Source: Tritrichomonas musculus
Lineage: Eukaryota > Parabasalia > Tritrichomonadida > Tritrichomonadidae
Length of the DNA stretch: 64,000 bases
Direction of reading: 5' to 3'
Assembly: GCA_039105265.1 (NCBI GenBank)
Contig: JAPFFF010000004.1
Span: forward strand, 992,001 to 1,056,000
Part shown: one piece after another, positions 39,671-51,058 of the stretch
How the letters are laid out: each line of letters begins with the position of its first letter
Numbering within the stretch: the first letter of the stretch is position 1
The notes under the pieces: generated by a model
Databases searched by the model: none
The model's input: the letters and a program-made list of their open reading frames with translations, nothing else
What the model was told of the DNA's origin: nothing
Program-made: the position numbers and the translations under genes

Positions 39671-40807
39671 ATGTCTTTTACTCTCTTTGAAAGCAAATTT
39701 GATGATGAAAATTATCCTTCAAAATCGTCAATGGCGGAAATATCAAACGAAGAATCAATTATTGAATCTTTAAAAAGAGAATATCTCTTAGATCAAGAAC
39801 CTCATATTCTCTATGCATTCAATTTATACAAAACTAAAAGCCCAAGAGGTATGAAAGGAGAAACATTTTCAATTTGGAGTGCCACTTATTTCCTTTTTGT
39901 TTTGAGAGCTTTTAATTATGAAAAAGATCACGAAGAAGAATTCAAAGAAATCCTTGAGCGTACAAGAAAATACCTGGAAGAGAGAAAATGTGTTGGAGGT
40001 GGGTTCTCTGGCTTTAATTACGATCATCCTCATCTTGTTACCAACTATTCTTTGATAATGTCCATTGCGCTTATTGGAACAGAAGAAGCATATAATATAA
40101 TAGATCGTGCAGCGATGTATAAATTTATTATGTCACTTAAATGCGAAAATGGTTCATTTCGAACTACATTAGATATGGAAAATGACATACGATCAACATT
40201 TACTGCTATTTTAATTGCTTATACGCTCAATATGTTAACACCAGAAATTACTCAAGGCGTGTCTGACTACGTTTTGAGCTGCCGTAGATATGATGGCGGA
40301 TATGGTCCAGAACCTGGCATTGAGAGTCATGGTGGTTATGTTCACTGTGCTGTTGGTATAATGAAGATTCTTGGTGAGCTTGATAAATTAGATTTAAATT
40401 CGCTTATTAGATGGATTTCAATGAGACAAATGGAATTTAGTGGAGGTTTTCAAGGAAGAACAAATAAGCTTGTTGATTCGTGTTATAGTTGGTGGGTTGG
40501 GAGTGCTGCAAGAATTATTTCTGATCATCTTGGAATCCCTCCATTTTGGAACGATGAAGGTATTACTGAATATACCTTAAGATCATCACAAAGAGATTAT
40601 GGTTTTAGAGATCATGCACCATCACAGCCTGATCCATTCCATACCTTCTTTGGTCTTGCTGGATTGTGTGTATGTGGTAATTTGAAAGATCATGGTGCTG
40701 AAGTACTTCCAGAAATTGATACCCTATTCTGTGTACCAAAAGATTTAGCAAATAAAATGAGAGATTACTTTTTAGCAAGACCATTTGATCCAAGTAAAGA
40801 GGTGTGA
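39671..40807 (+). CDS. Protein farnesyltransferase beta subunit
   Basis: Encodes 378 residues, an alpha-alpha barrel of prenyltransferase repeats. Zinc ligands are visible: Asp and Cys in KLVDSCYSWW (about 270-272) and His in DPFHTFFGL (about 324). The block GIESHGGYVHCAVG and RQMEFSGGFQGR closely follow FTase beta (EAHGGYTFCG, GGFQGRCNKLVDGCYSFW). The enzyme pairs with a separate alpha subunit to attach farnesyl to CaaX cysteines of Ras-like and other proteins. Near the zinc His and at the C-terminus the sequence is closer to Rab geranylgeranyltransferase beta (PFHT-x-FG-x-AGL), so lipid choice is not certain. The length is slightly short of the 400-440 usual for FTase beta. The ATG start precedes the first helix. 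Confidence 0.87.
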   Translation: MSFTLFESKFDDENYPSKSSMAEISNEESIIESLKREYLLDQEPHILYAFNLYKTKSPRGMKGETFSIWSATYFLFVLRAFNYEKDHEEEFKEILERTRKYLEERKCVGGGFSGFNYDHPHLVTNYSLIMSIALIGTEEAYNIIDRAAMYKFIMSLKCENGSFRTTLDMENDIRSTFTAILIAYTLNMLTPEITQGVSDYVLSCRRYDGGYGPEPGIESHGGYVHCAVGIMKILGELDKLDLNSLIRWISMRQMEFSGGFQGRTNKLVDSCYSWWVGSAARIISDHLGIPPFWNDEGITEYTLRSSQRDYGFRDHAPSQPDPFHTFFGLAGLCVCGNLKDHGAEVLPEIDTLFCVPKDLANKMRDYFLARPFDPSKEV

Positions 40808-41137
40808 TCTTAAATAAACATACATTTATTTTTTAATATTGATGTTATATTTAAAAAGTTATCAAAACGATTGTCAACTTGAGCCTTTAACGCATAATTC
40901 GAAAACAGAAATATATATATATATACAAAAGATTTGTTTTTAACATAATAATTTAAAAAAAAAAAAATTCACATATTAATAAACAAATAGCGTATTTCAA
41001 CTTCTGGCAATATAAAAAATGGTGGCATAATAAGTATGATTTGTCTTCCTAGATAATATCGTTTTGTTTTCCCTTTTAAAATATTTTGTAAAAAGTCTAA
41101 ATATAGAATAATGTATTCGAAATGTTCAGTGTGTGAA
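40808..41137. other. Convergent spacer
   Basis: 330 bases between the 3' ends of the prenyltransferase and B56 genes, with a TATATATATATA run at about 40911-40926 and a poly-A run at about 40953-40966. No gene is seen. Confidence 0.6.
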
Positions 41138-43381
41138 TCAGGTTGAAGTCATGAAATTGATTTTCTTCGAATATTCCTCCGTATTTATTTCTTTATAGGA
41201 ATCTTTAGCAGCTGATACAACCATATTCCACTTTTTCGCCTCTTCTCCAGATTTTGGATTTAATTTATCTTTGGCCTGGTTTTCCTTGTCATCTTCATAC
41301 TTAAAAAGAGCATTTTGATAACTTTCTGGGTCAAGAGCTAAGAATCTTTGTAAAACGTTAACATGCTTGCCATTAAGATCTGAACACCAAAAATCGTCCA
41401 GACCGAGAAGCTTTGGAACTATAATTGGTATGATTGTTGTTGCAAAAGATGAGAAGGTACTGAAAAATGTTTCATCATTTATTAAATTGAGAGTAGAGTT
41501 TGTAACTTTATAATTGTTGCATTGAAGACATAAAGAAAGCCTGTGAAAAATAGGTACAACAATCTTCTGCATACTATCAGAACTGATGAAAGGTAAAATG
41601 ACATTGATATGAGTAAGGAAAATTGTTTGTTTTTGAGAGTTTGTAGTTGGCCAATGGTTGAGGATATAATTCATTGATATCAAAGGAGCATCTTGATCAA
41701 AAAGACCATAAAATTGAGAACAAATTTGTGAAAGTGTTGAATAGAACGCTGGTAAAAAGTTTGATGTAAAAAGTGGTAAAAGATAAAGTTTGAAAAGGTC
41801 AACATAATTTGCTATATGATTTGGTATTACCGAATTGCCGTCAAAATTATCTGCGCTTTCTGGTGCTGAACCTTCTTGATTGGAATTCATAAATGAGTAG
41901 TGTGTGTCTGTATGAGCATCTGGATTGTGGTTCATAACCAAAACATGTGAATTTGTATTTAGAAAGTTGTTTAAAAAGCTTAATGCTGGATTTACACAAT
42001 AGAAAGAAGTTTGATCATTTTGAATATGGTTGAGGATTCTTGTGAAACATTCGTGATATATGAATCTATTAAATGTTTGAAAAGATTCAGCAAGAAAATG
42101 GAATATGTTATCAACCATAAGTCTCTCTTCAGCTTCAGGTGAATTATAGAATTCAAATAGTAAATGAGCAAATTCTTGATTAATGAAAGATTCATCGACA
42201 ACTTTCCTATTTCCATGATGAAGAATTAATGAAAGGATTTTATGAACGTATTGATATTCACCCCAATTAGTAAGTCTAAGTAAAACGACTTGGTCACTAT
42301 ATATGTATTTCGTTGGTATCTTATTTAATATACTTATTGTCATTATGTGTTTAACTGTATTTATTAGTTCATTAAGTAAATCTTCTTTAATATTAATTAA
42401 GCATGAAGGTTTTGACAAAATATTATATAGCTTAATCACTGGCTTATCTTCGAGCGAAATATTTCGATTATCTGTTTTCTCTTTTTCCTTATCGTCATTA
42501 ATTTTTTCATTTTTGGATGAGCTGTTTTCATTAGATTGAGAAGCATTTTTGTGATCATCAATTTGATGGTTATTTATCGCGTCAACATCATCTGGTGATG
42601 CACATCCACTATCAGGTACATAATTTCCTCTATTGATATTATTTTCGTCTAGTTCTTTAATGTATTCCTTGATCAAACTAGCTGTTTGCTCAATTCCTTT
42701 TGCAGATTCTTGATCATTTGGAGCATTTCCAGCTTGGTTATTTGAATTTTTGAATCTTTGAAGAAGAGAATTTTGAACGAGTGGTGATGTTTTTCTTCGG
42801 CCGAGCATTGAATTAAGTTGTTGTTGTTGAAGAGAGGGTTGGTTTGATGGAATATGTGAAATTGGTGTGCTTGGACCAAAAACTAGATGCTTATTTGGTC
42901 CAGACGGAGAGTGTGGAGGCGGGATATCGGCCGATTGATTACTTTGTGAACCTACATTAAAACTGACATGAGAAGGGCCGAAAGAAATGTTTCGGTGTGC
43001 TTTCTTTGGGCTAGGATTGATAGGTAAGCCGCAACCTTTGGCATTTGGGCCATGATCAGACGATGATGAATTTGAGCTTGATGGCTTGTGGCGAGGGCTG
43101 CCAAGCGAAAAAGGAAATGGTCCTGGCAAAGAAGCATATGCCTTTAGCGCAGGGTTCGAATTCGAGATATTTAATTGTGGCGATGATAATGTTGTTTCTT
43201 TATTTGTTAATACAATATTTGGATCTCTAGAAATGCCGTTTAAAGTGTCGTCAATGAGAACTTCATCTTCATGGTTTTCGGAGGATACAGGCGAAATCAT
43301 ATTCTTATCTTTTTCGTTTGTATCAGAGATAAGCTCTTTCGCTTGAAAATTTTTGTTTTTTTTATCTGGAAAGAGCGCCAT
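41138..43381 (-). CDS. PP2A regulatory subunit, B56 (B') family
   Basis: Encodes 747 residues. The N-terminal 310 are disordered, rich in Ser, Pro, Asn and Gln. From about 315 to 720 lies a B56 HEAT-like solenoid, with recognisable family blocks such as EERLMVDNIFHFLAESFQTFNRFIYHE, split here as EAEERLMVDNIFHFL followed by FQTFNRFIYHE (compare RERDYLKT-x-LHRIYGKF). B56 subunits direct protein phosphatase 2A to substrates carrying LxxIxE-type motifs. The unusually long N-terminal tail could be regulatory and may be phosphorylated. The start is the first ATG, and a TTCAATT element about 10 bases upstream could serve as initiator. Confidence 0.85.
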   Translation of the reverse strand: MALFPDKKNKNFQAKELISDTNEKDKNMISPVSSENHEDEVLIDDTLNGISRDPNIVLTNKETTLSSPQLNISNSNPALKAYASLPGPFPFSLGSPRHKPSSSNSSSSDHGPNAKGCGLPINPSPKKAHRNISFGPSHVSFNVGSQSNQSADIPPPHSPSGPNKHLVFGPSTPISHIPSNQPSLQQQQLNSMLGRRKTSPLVQNSLLQRFKNSNNQAGNAPNDQESAKGIEQTASLIKEYIKELDENNINRGNYVPDSGCASPDDVDAINNHQIDDHKNASQSNENSSSKNEKINDDKEKEKTDNRNISLEDKPVIKLYNILSKPSCLINIKEDLLNELINTVKHIMTISILNKIPTKYIYSDQVVLLRLTNWGEYQYVHKILSLILHHGNRKVVDESFINQEFAHLLFEFYNSPEAEERLMVDNIFHFLAESFQTFNRFIYHECFTRILNHIQNDQTSFYCVNPALSFLNNFLNTNSHVLVMNHNPDAHTDTHYSFMNSNQEGSAPESADNFDGNSVIPNHIANYVDLFKLYLLPLFTSNFLPAFYSTLSQICSQFYGLFDQDAPLISMNYILNHWPTTNSQKQTIFLTHINVILPFISSDSMQKIVVPIFHRLSLCLQCNNYKVTNSTLNLINDETFFSTFSSFATTIIPIIVPKLLGLDDFWCSDLNGKHVNVLQRFLALDPESYQNALFKYEDDKENQAKDKLNPKSGEEAKKWNMVVSAAKDSYKEINTEEYSKKINFMTST

Positions 43382-44883
43382 TAATAGTTTTTAATTGAAT
43401 TTGAATCTTATTATTATTCAATTTTTAATTAATCGAATTAAATTGACCTTGAAACGTCAATATGAATCATTTATTTGACTAGTTTTTCACAGAATTGAAA
43501 TAAACAGAAAATTCAATAAATAAAATTAGTCCTCACAAAAATTAGATAACATTTAAAGAAAAAATGAAAATAAATGCATATCAATCTATTTTATGGATAA
43601 AATAAAAATATTTATGTAATTATTTTTTATTATAATATTATTTATTTATAATGATAAATATATATGTTTTTATTTATGCTTTTTTTTAGAATATCTAGAA
43701 ATATCATACAAATTATTTTTATGAAAAAGAAGCTTCTTTTTCATAGAATTTTTTTCATAAAAATAATTTTTAATATTTCAAATTTTAAAAGGTAAAATAT
43801 TCATAATAAAAGAATATTAGTAATGTATTATTTCATTAATTAATATTATATTATACGTTTTGTAATTTATTTATAAATATTAATATGATTATAAGTTATA
43901 AATAAAGTTAAATCTTTATTTTTATTACATAAAAATTGAATTGATTTTCTTTTTCAATAAATAATTAAAAAAGTATTTGTTGATTTAACTTAATAAGTAA
44001 AACTTTTTTATGATTTATATTAATAGTTATTATTATTTATTTTAATTTGATAACTGATTATGCAATTATTTTTTCATAATTATTAAGTAAATTTAATCTT
44101 ATTTTATGATATTCATTGAAAAATAAGCGAATTCAAATAAATAATATCATAAAAAAGATGTTTAATAAATGTACAAAATAAATTGTAGATAAATTATTTG
44201 CCAAACTTGATAAATGTTTCAAAACTATTTTTTTTAAAATTTAAAAAAATTAATGAGAATTATTTGCATAATATTAATTGGTTTATAATCATTAGATGTT
44301 TTATAACGATTTTATTAGTGGTAATGAATAGATCCTTCCATTTGATTTAGAATTTTCTTATGTTAGTTTGATCTTGCCAATTAACAATTTTGGGGGCATA
44401 AATATAATGTTAAATATTTATAAATTAACGCAAAATAAAATTAAAATATATCGATAAATTTAAAATATTATAATAAAAATGTATATAATTATTTTGAATA
44501 ATTTTCTAAGTATTATTTTTTTCAAAAATATGATAGAATAATTGAAATAAATTTATGTTAGAATTATCTATTCAATAATTATTTTTATTAATCTTTGTAA
44601 CATTAAAAATGGAGTCAATTTCACTTGAAAAAAAATATTTGGCGCCAAAAATATAGTTATTGCTTTTAAGATATTTAAATTGAATAAAAGATTTCACAAA
44701 ATATAATATAAATAAACGTTTCAAAATATAATTTTGTTTTGTTTTGTTTTTATTAAATTGATAATGATTTGGTAAATTAATCATGAAATATCTTTTTATA
44801 AAATTCTTAAAAACTCTTTTTTTTTCTATATATTTTATTTTGTAAAAAAAATAGAAATTATTGAAATTTCAATAACATAATAA
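43382..44883. other. Gene-free, extremely AT-rich spacer with palindromes
   Basis: 1.5 kb with no supported gene. It contains a perfect 26-bp palindrome at 43720-43745 nested in a wider inverted repeat (see the separate entry). A 70-codon ORF at 44572-44784 is not convincing. Confidence 0.6.
43710..43769. repeat. Nested palindrome
   Basis: A perfect 26-bp palindrome centred on AAGCTT occupies 43720-43745. In addition, AAATTATTTTTATGAAAAA (43710-43728) is inverted at 43751-43769, so alternative cruciforms can form. Confidence 0.8.
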
Positions 44884-46351
44884 TAGACCTATATGTTAAG
44901 AAAGGTGGCCGTTAATTTATTTATCTCAAAGTTCGTTATAATTCTAAACCAGTCTGACCGATTCTATGAGATTATTCAAATTAATTGAGATATTTTTTTG
45001 AAGTCAATAATTTATATATAACTCATAAAAAAAACAATATATAAACAATTAAACATTTGAATATAAATAATAACATTATTTTATAATATATAATAATATT
45101 AAAAAGTGCTATTAAAGCAGTATATGAAAAATCAAATTTAAATCATTCTGAAAAAATTAATTGTAATTAAATAAATTAAATAGATAAATCATTTGATGTT
45201 TATTAATAGCAAATCAGTTATTTGTTCAGCAAAAAATAATGTATTTTTTAAAAATGAAATATTCGTAAATAGAACTCAATTTCAACTCCAAAATTTTAGA
45301 TTGGAAAAAAAAATAGTATTATATATTAACAATTATTTATCAAAAATATTATTTATCAGGTATTTGGCGAGAAAACGAACCTCGACAAAAAAATTCGAAC
45401 GATAGATTCAATTCTTTCAAATTATTTGAAGGAAAAACTCACAATTTACTCGTTAGACGATTAGAATTTCAATAAATTATTTTCATGCTAATTATTGAAA
45501 ATTGAATATCATTGAAAGTATGTATTATTTATTATATATATTTCTTGATCAATTATATATATACATTTAATATAATTTTTAAATAAATTATATATATAAA
45601 AATAAATAACAAATTAATAAATAAATCTAATGTAATCCTTTGTTATTATATTAAAATACATAAAAATAACATTATAAGGTCAATTTATAACCATATCTCT
45701 CTTTTTATATTAATCTATTTTTATTTTGATAAAATTTGAATAAATATCTCATTAAAATAAAAATATAATTTTAATAATATATATATAATTACATGAATCT
45801 GCATTTATATTCAAAATATTAATATTTTTATTGAATATTAGAATCTATAAAAAAATATTAATCGTTTTTTATCTGAAAAATTTATTTAATAATTTCAATT
45901 AATTCAAAAAATTTGGGACCTATATCTCAATTTTCATTGAATTTTGAGAAATATTCTCAAATCATATTACAACTCTGTTCTAAACCTTGTTCAAAAAACA
46001 TTACCTCCCTCTCAATTTAAAATAATCATATCTTTATATTTTAAATATGAATTAATTTTTTATAATTTAATTAATATTATGATAATTATATAATATATTA
46101 TTACTGAAGAATAATGCAATTAAATTGTTTGATAAAAAAGATAAAATGATTTAAAATTTGATATGGAGGTAAAGTTTTTTGAACTCAGTTTATCTAATTT
46201 TGTTATCTCCTCTCAAACTTTGTTAGGATTTTGAAAGAAAAATATAATTTTTAATTTGTAAGAAGCATTCAAAACATAAGGAAGTTTGAAATAAAATAAC
46301 GAACTTTGAGATAAATAAATTAACGGCCACCTTTCTTAATTAAGAGGTCTA
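44884..46351. mobile_element. Non-autonomous DNA-transposon-like element with about 55-bp TIRs
   Basis: Bases 44885-44939 and 46296-46350 are inverted copies: AGACCT, five diverged bases, then 44 perfectly matching bases that include AAAGGTGGCCGTTAA. Including the flanking T/A the ends read TAGACCT...AGGTCTA, so a TA target duplication as in Tc1/mariner elements is possible but not provable. Inside, a second inverted pair (45989-46008 with 46165-46184, 19 of 20 bases) flanks a 156-bp core. The 1.47-kb body is AT-rich with no transposase-sized ORF; the longest candidate is 70 codons. Confidence 0.7.
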
Positions 46352-47286
46352 ATGGTTATTTTGAATTTGACCTATATTTTGAAATAGTAATTTTCCGATA
46401 AAAAGAAATTCATTTTTCTTAGCTGAAAATTATAAAAATAATTAAATATTATATTTTATGACTAAATGTATAAAAAAAGCATATATCAAAAAATTTTACA
46501 AATTAAATGGTATCTACTTAATTTTTTGGAATCTATTTTATAAAATATATCAATATTTAAGAAAATTAAAGCAATGCATATGCTTAATTACAAAATTATG
46601 ATAATTATACTTCAAATATAAAAAAGATATTTGCTGCAAAGAAAAAAATTCAAAAAATGCTTCTGTTATGATCTTTTTTAATTGCTTCCGAAAATAATTA
46701 TACATAAAATACAACGAGATATCTTAATTGATCTAGCTTAACTTCATTTTTTAAAGCATTGAAAAAGTTTTAAAAAGTATTGAAAAAGTGGATTTAAAAT
46801 GAAGCAAAACTCTGTGTAAGAGCAAAATTAACATATAAAACCTATATAATTTTGAATCTATATATTGTGAAGTTTAATGTAACAGAAAGCTTTTTTTTGA
46901 CCCTCACCCTTTAGTATTTTGAAAAATATTTCTATTTTTTAAAAATATTTTTTAAGACTAAAAGTCCTTTACCATTGGGCAAATGACTATGATTATATGA
47001 AAGATAACTCTAGAATTTGATTCTTTTATCTTAAAATATTTTCGATATGTTCTTTTTATGCCGTTTGAATTTGCATAAAATAAATTTTTAATGAATATAT
47101 TAACTGATAGAACATTATTTGTAGAAGTAAACCAAGATATATATAAATCTTTTTTTGAATATTATTTAAAGAAATAAATTATTAACTAGTATTCAAAAGA
47201 AAGAAAAAGAAAAAGTAGGTAAATTTAAGTTTTATCATTAACATGATTAATAAAACAAACAATAATATTTTTTAATCAATCTTCGC
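46352..47286. other. Gene-free AT-rich spacer
   Basis: About 930 bases between the TIR element and the 3' end of the ARM-repeat gene. No ORF or distinctive repeat is seen. Confidence 0.6.
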
Positions 47287-48927
47287 TCAAAGAGATTCGT
47301 TGTTATTCAAAAGAGAATCAAATGTAGAATCACTTAAACAAGATATGAGAGGAATAATCTCAACGTGTTCTTCTTTAAGATTTTCTATTTGATCAACAAG
47401 CTCTGTATCACTAAATATCATCAAAACAGCTTCTTTTCCTTTTATGGACTCAACAGATCTGATTATGTATGAAATAGCATAGATGCAACGAATGACAACT
47501 TTATTTTCTCCACATCCAAGCATTTCAATTAAAGTGTCGATTAATTCAGCACTTTCTGCAAATTTTGGTATGTATGATGCTGAAATTTTTGTAATAACTG
47601 TGGCAAGGAAAAATGCGCTTTCCTTCTTAACTTGATATCCTGATGAACATCCGATTGAAATAATATATTGAATGAATTCTGTTGTGATATAATTCATTAA
47701 TTCTCCTGAAAGATTATCAAATAAACTTGACATAATCCAAAAGACATCTGCTGAAAATTCTGTGGGGATCATTTCAACCAAAATCTGGAAAAGAGAAGGA
47801 TGTTCATCAGTAACACTGATTGATGGTAATAATCTTTTTGGATCTCCAGTAGCACACATATTTCCAAGTAATGAAAGTGTAAGGCTTGTTAATTCTGGAT
47901 TTTTAAGCATTGAAAAGCATATTGAGTCAAGATTGTTGTCGAAATAAATGTCAACAACAGAAGTATAGCTTGAAATAATTGAGATTAAGCATGACATAAT
48001 TGATTTAAGAGCAAATAAATTGATGTTGTATAAGGTAGGTACCAGTTGAATCATTTGATTAATTAATTTATCAGTAATTTGGTCGCCTAAGTCATCTACA
48101 AGATTAAGCTTTGTTACATAAATGCTTTGAACGGCTTCAGCTAAAGAGTTAAGAATTTGATTTGATTGAGCATCAAGTTGTTTCTCATGAATTTGTGATT
48201 GATATTGTTTAACTGAACTTGATATTGCTGTTAGCATGTTTAGAAGGCGTTCGTGTACACTATAGCATAAAAAAGAATCTCTTGCATAAGACGAATTTTT
48301 TGAAAGAATTGTGATAAGCATGCATGATTCAATAAGCAAGTTTACATCTGAGCATGTACAATTGTTATTACTGCAATTGTCAACGAAGTTTGAGAGAATT
48401 TCATCAACTTTTAAAGCAACTCCGCCATTAACAATTTCTTCTTGTGCTTCTTGCGAAAACATAGGAAAAGCAAAAATCAATGATGTTAAAAGTGAATGAA
48501 GTAAGTTTTCTGAGTCTGTCATTGATAATGCCATTCCAAAACTTTCACCTGCTTCTTTTGATTGAGTAATGTTTTTAAGTGAGTTCTGTAAATCTTTGCT
48601 ACTTGATTTGGCAATTTTGATGAGCATGTCAGATAATTGGATTGTTTTGGTAACATCACCTGAATTAAAAATTTCGATAAAATTATCTAAGGTGATAATC
48701 TGTTGTGTCTCTGATTTTAAACTACTTAATAAATCAGATCCATTATTGTTGTGATTAAATTCTCTTGATGATTCTGTTTTTTTAAAGTTAGCAATAGTTA
48801 AGAGATTGTTTCTTCTCATTGAAAGAGTTCTGGAATTCCTTTGTTGGTTAAATTCTTTGGAGTAGTTTGAATCATTGTATAGGTATTCTTTATCAAGACT
48901 TGAGGTAGAAGGGCTTTTAGGAAACAT
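47287..48927 (-). CDS. Armadillo-repeat protein, divergent importin-alpha-like
   Basis: Encodes 546 residues. The first 75 are polar with a small basic patch (SRTLSMRRNN), weakly reminiscent of an importin-beta-binding region. The remainder is an alpha-solenoid of ARM-type units, best seen at ADVFWIMSSLFDNLSGE and VKKESAFFLATVITKISA, where importin alpha has W-x-x-SN and KKEA-x-W-x-x-SN. The tryptophan-asparagine array that binds nuclear localisation signals is largely missing, so cargo binding of the classical kind is doubtful. It could be a karyopherin-like adaptor or another ARM protein. The start is the first ATG. An uncommon NNNCTCSD cysteine pair lies near residue 190. Confidence 0.65.
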   Translation of the reverse strand: MFPKSPSTSSLDKEYLYNDSNYSKEFNQQRNSRTLSMRRNNLLTIANFKKTESSREFNHNNNGSDLLSSLKSETQQIITLDNFIEIFNSGDVTKTIQLSDMLIKIAKSSSKDLQNSLKNITQSKEAGESFGMALSMTDSENLLHSLLTSLIFAFPMFSQEAQEEIVNGGVALKVDEILSNFVDNCSNNNCTCSDVNLLIESCMLITILSKNSSYARDSFLCYSVHERLLNMLTAISSSVKQYQSQIHEKQLDAQSNQILNSLAEAVQSIYVTKLNLVDDLGDQITDKLINQMIQLVPTLYNINLFALKSIMSCLISIISSYTSVVDIYFDNNLDSICFSMLKNPELTSLTLSLLGNMCATGDPKRLLPSISVTDEHPSLFQILVEMIPTEFSADVFWIMSSLFDNLSGELMNYITTEFIQYIISIGCSSGYQVKKESAFFLATVITKISASYIPKFAESAELIDTLIEMLGCGENKVVIRCIYAISYIIRSVESIKGKEAVLMIFSDTELVDQIENLKEEHVEIIPLISCLSDSTFDSLLNNNESL

Positions 48928-49151
48928 TATAAAATGAAATAATGTAAATCAAAATTTATAAATCTTTGAAAAATTAAATTTTATTTTTTTTATTTCTATC
49001 AAAATTCAAATTAATAAAAATAATTAAACTTTTGTTTACTTTTTCAATGATATTATAAAACAATGAGCATTCAAAAGAATATCTTTCTCGATTTTTGTTA
49101 AAAATATATTATCTACGTGCAGAAATATCAAAAACTAATTTTTCACTCGAT
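48928..49151. other. Spacer upstream of the ARM gene, ending in a target duplication
   Basis: AT-rich promoter region of the ARM-repeat gene. The last eight bases, CACTCGAT (49144-49151), are the left target-site duplication of the adjacent element. Confidence 0.6.
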
Positions 49152-50088
49152 TATGGCTTAATTTTTGGACCTTTGGACGGACAATTTTTTTGGTCCATTG
49201 GACCTTATTAAAATTTTGTAAATTTTTACCCCAAAAAAATGAAATGAAATCATATATTTTTTATCTTTTTTTTTTCCTTTAAAATAAAAATTTTTTTCAT
49301 CTTAAATTTTATTTTTTTGAATAACTTTTTGAACTATTTTTTCAAAGCTACCAAGCTAAAAATTCTCAAAAAATTGATAGAAAATTTACATTTTTTCCGT
49401 CCAAATTTCGCCTTGGTCTAAAAAAAATTCGCCTGGTCTAAATAGTTTTACATTTTGGTCCAAAAAAACCGATTTACCAGTTTTTGAATGCTTTACATGC
49501 TATTTTAATAAGTTTACATGGTCCAAAAAATCTTTTTTCTCTGGTCCAAAATATTCTGAGATATTTTAGTATAAAAGTATTCAAAAATTTGAATACAAAT
49601 TCATATGCTAATAATAAATATAAAATTTTATTAAAAAGAATCATTTTCGAAAGATTTATATTTGCGCAAGTATTTATTATTTGCCTAAAATATTAGAAGT
49701 ACTGGCTTGCTTATATAATTACTAAGCTAATTAAGTTTATAGCAAATGTAAAATATTTTTTAAATATCTTGTTCAAAAAGATGAATCAAACGAAGCGCAA
49801 ATGCTTATATTACCAACTAATCAATTAAAACACTAGATTGCGCGCATCATTAAATCACTTTCTTAGATTATTTGGTCCAAAATACATTTTTATACCAAAA
49901 AAAACAAAGAGAGCTTAATAAAATAAATTATTTATTAAAAAATAATGTCATTATACTCTTTTTTGCTTTCACTTCTTTAGTGTGTATGAAATTTTATTCA
50001 ATGAAAAGAATTTTGAAAATTTTGATCGTTTTTCTCTCAAAAAAATGGACCAACTTTTTACTCATCTTGGTCCAAAAATGAAGCCGTA
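49152..50088. mobile_element. Non-autonomous DNA transposon with 20-bp TIRs and 8-bp target duplication
   Basis: The left end (49152-49171, TATGGCTTAATTTTTGGACC) and the inverted right end (50069-50088) match at 18 of 20 bases. Immediately outside both ends is CACTCGAT (49144-49151 and 50089-50096), a perfect 8-bp target duplication. The 937-bp body has many copies of GGTCC/GGACC-type words, densest near the ends, like subterminal transposase-binding repeats. There is no transposase ORF. An 8-bp duplication is typical of hAT, P and some Merlin elements. The terminal bases do not match the common hAT start, so the superfamily is left open. Confidence 0.82.
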
Positions 50089-50096
50089 CACTCGAT

Positions 50097-51058
50097 ATTT
50101 CATTATAAAACATCTTATTATGCAATTTATAACAAACCACCAAGTGTAATAAAAATTAAAAAAAAAAATAATCAAAATATCATATCATTTTAATTAATTT
50201 AAATAACAGAATAAATCATAAATGTTAAATAAGCTTGTACATGCTTAATAAATTTTATATTGGTCATGGAAATTTGAAAATATTATTTTTTTTGTTTTTT
50301 TAACTTTTTGAATAATTCACCAATCTTCAAAACTATCAAAATTAAATGATCTGTTAGTGCTTTTTTTGATCCGTTATATATTTTATTATCAGTCTTTAAG
50401 TATTGTATCTCATTTATCATATGCGTTAAAAAAATATTTTATATATATTTTTGGATAAAGAAAACAAATTGGACAATTTGTAAAATGTTTTTGTTTCTCA
50501 TAAACAATTTTTCATTATTATATTTTATTGATTAAATCCTCAACATTGCTTTTAATCTTCATGATATAATAAAGGTAAAATGATATATTCGAAGATAGAT
50601 AACCAGAATTATTTCATACAAAAAGTTTTCTTGATTGTAACATTACAAATGTTTCAAAAATTGTTTTGAAGAATGAGTTGATTTGGACAGAGAACTTGAT
50701 CTTTGTAATGGAATTGCTTTTAATGTTGTATTACTAATAAAACTTGAATAATTCATTGCAATTGTATATATTTTTTTATTCAAATGAATTGGGTAGAATG
50801 AATAATATCTAGAAAATTCTTTTATTTTAGAAATCTTTCTTTAAAAAAATCTTGCATAATTTTAGTTTTTCATATTAGTGATCTTAATATGCATTTTGAG
50901 TTCATCATTTCAGATATTTTGAATGAATATTTTATTTTCAATGTATAAAACGAATAGAATAATGAGAAAAAAAAAAATATTTTACTGTTTATATCATCTT
51001 TTTGTCATGAAAGGTCAATAATTCAATTCAGCAAAGGTCAGTAATATTGCAATGTTTT
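50097..51058. other. Gene-free AT-rich spacer
   Basis: About 960 bases between the transposon and the kinase cluster, with no supported gene. Some TCAATT-type words occur close to 51020-51030, just before the first kinase. Confidence 0.5.

Noticed and set aside
45193-45405. 70-codon ORF inside the TIR element as a transposase remnant
   Set aside because: No DDE/D-type pattern or other transposase motif is visible.
44884-46351. Polinton/Maverick identity for the 1.47-kb TIR element
   Set aside because: It is far too short, has no recognisable gene of that family, and the flanks do not show the 6-bp target duplication typical of it.
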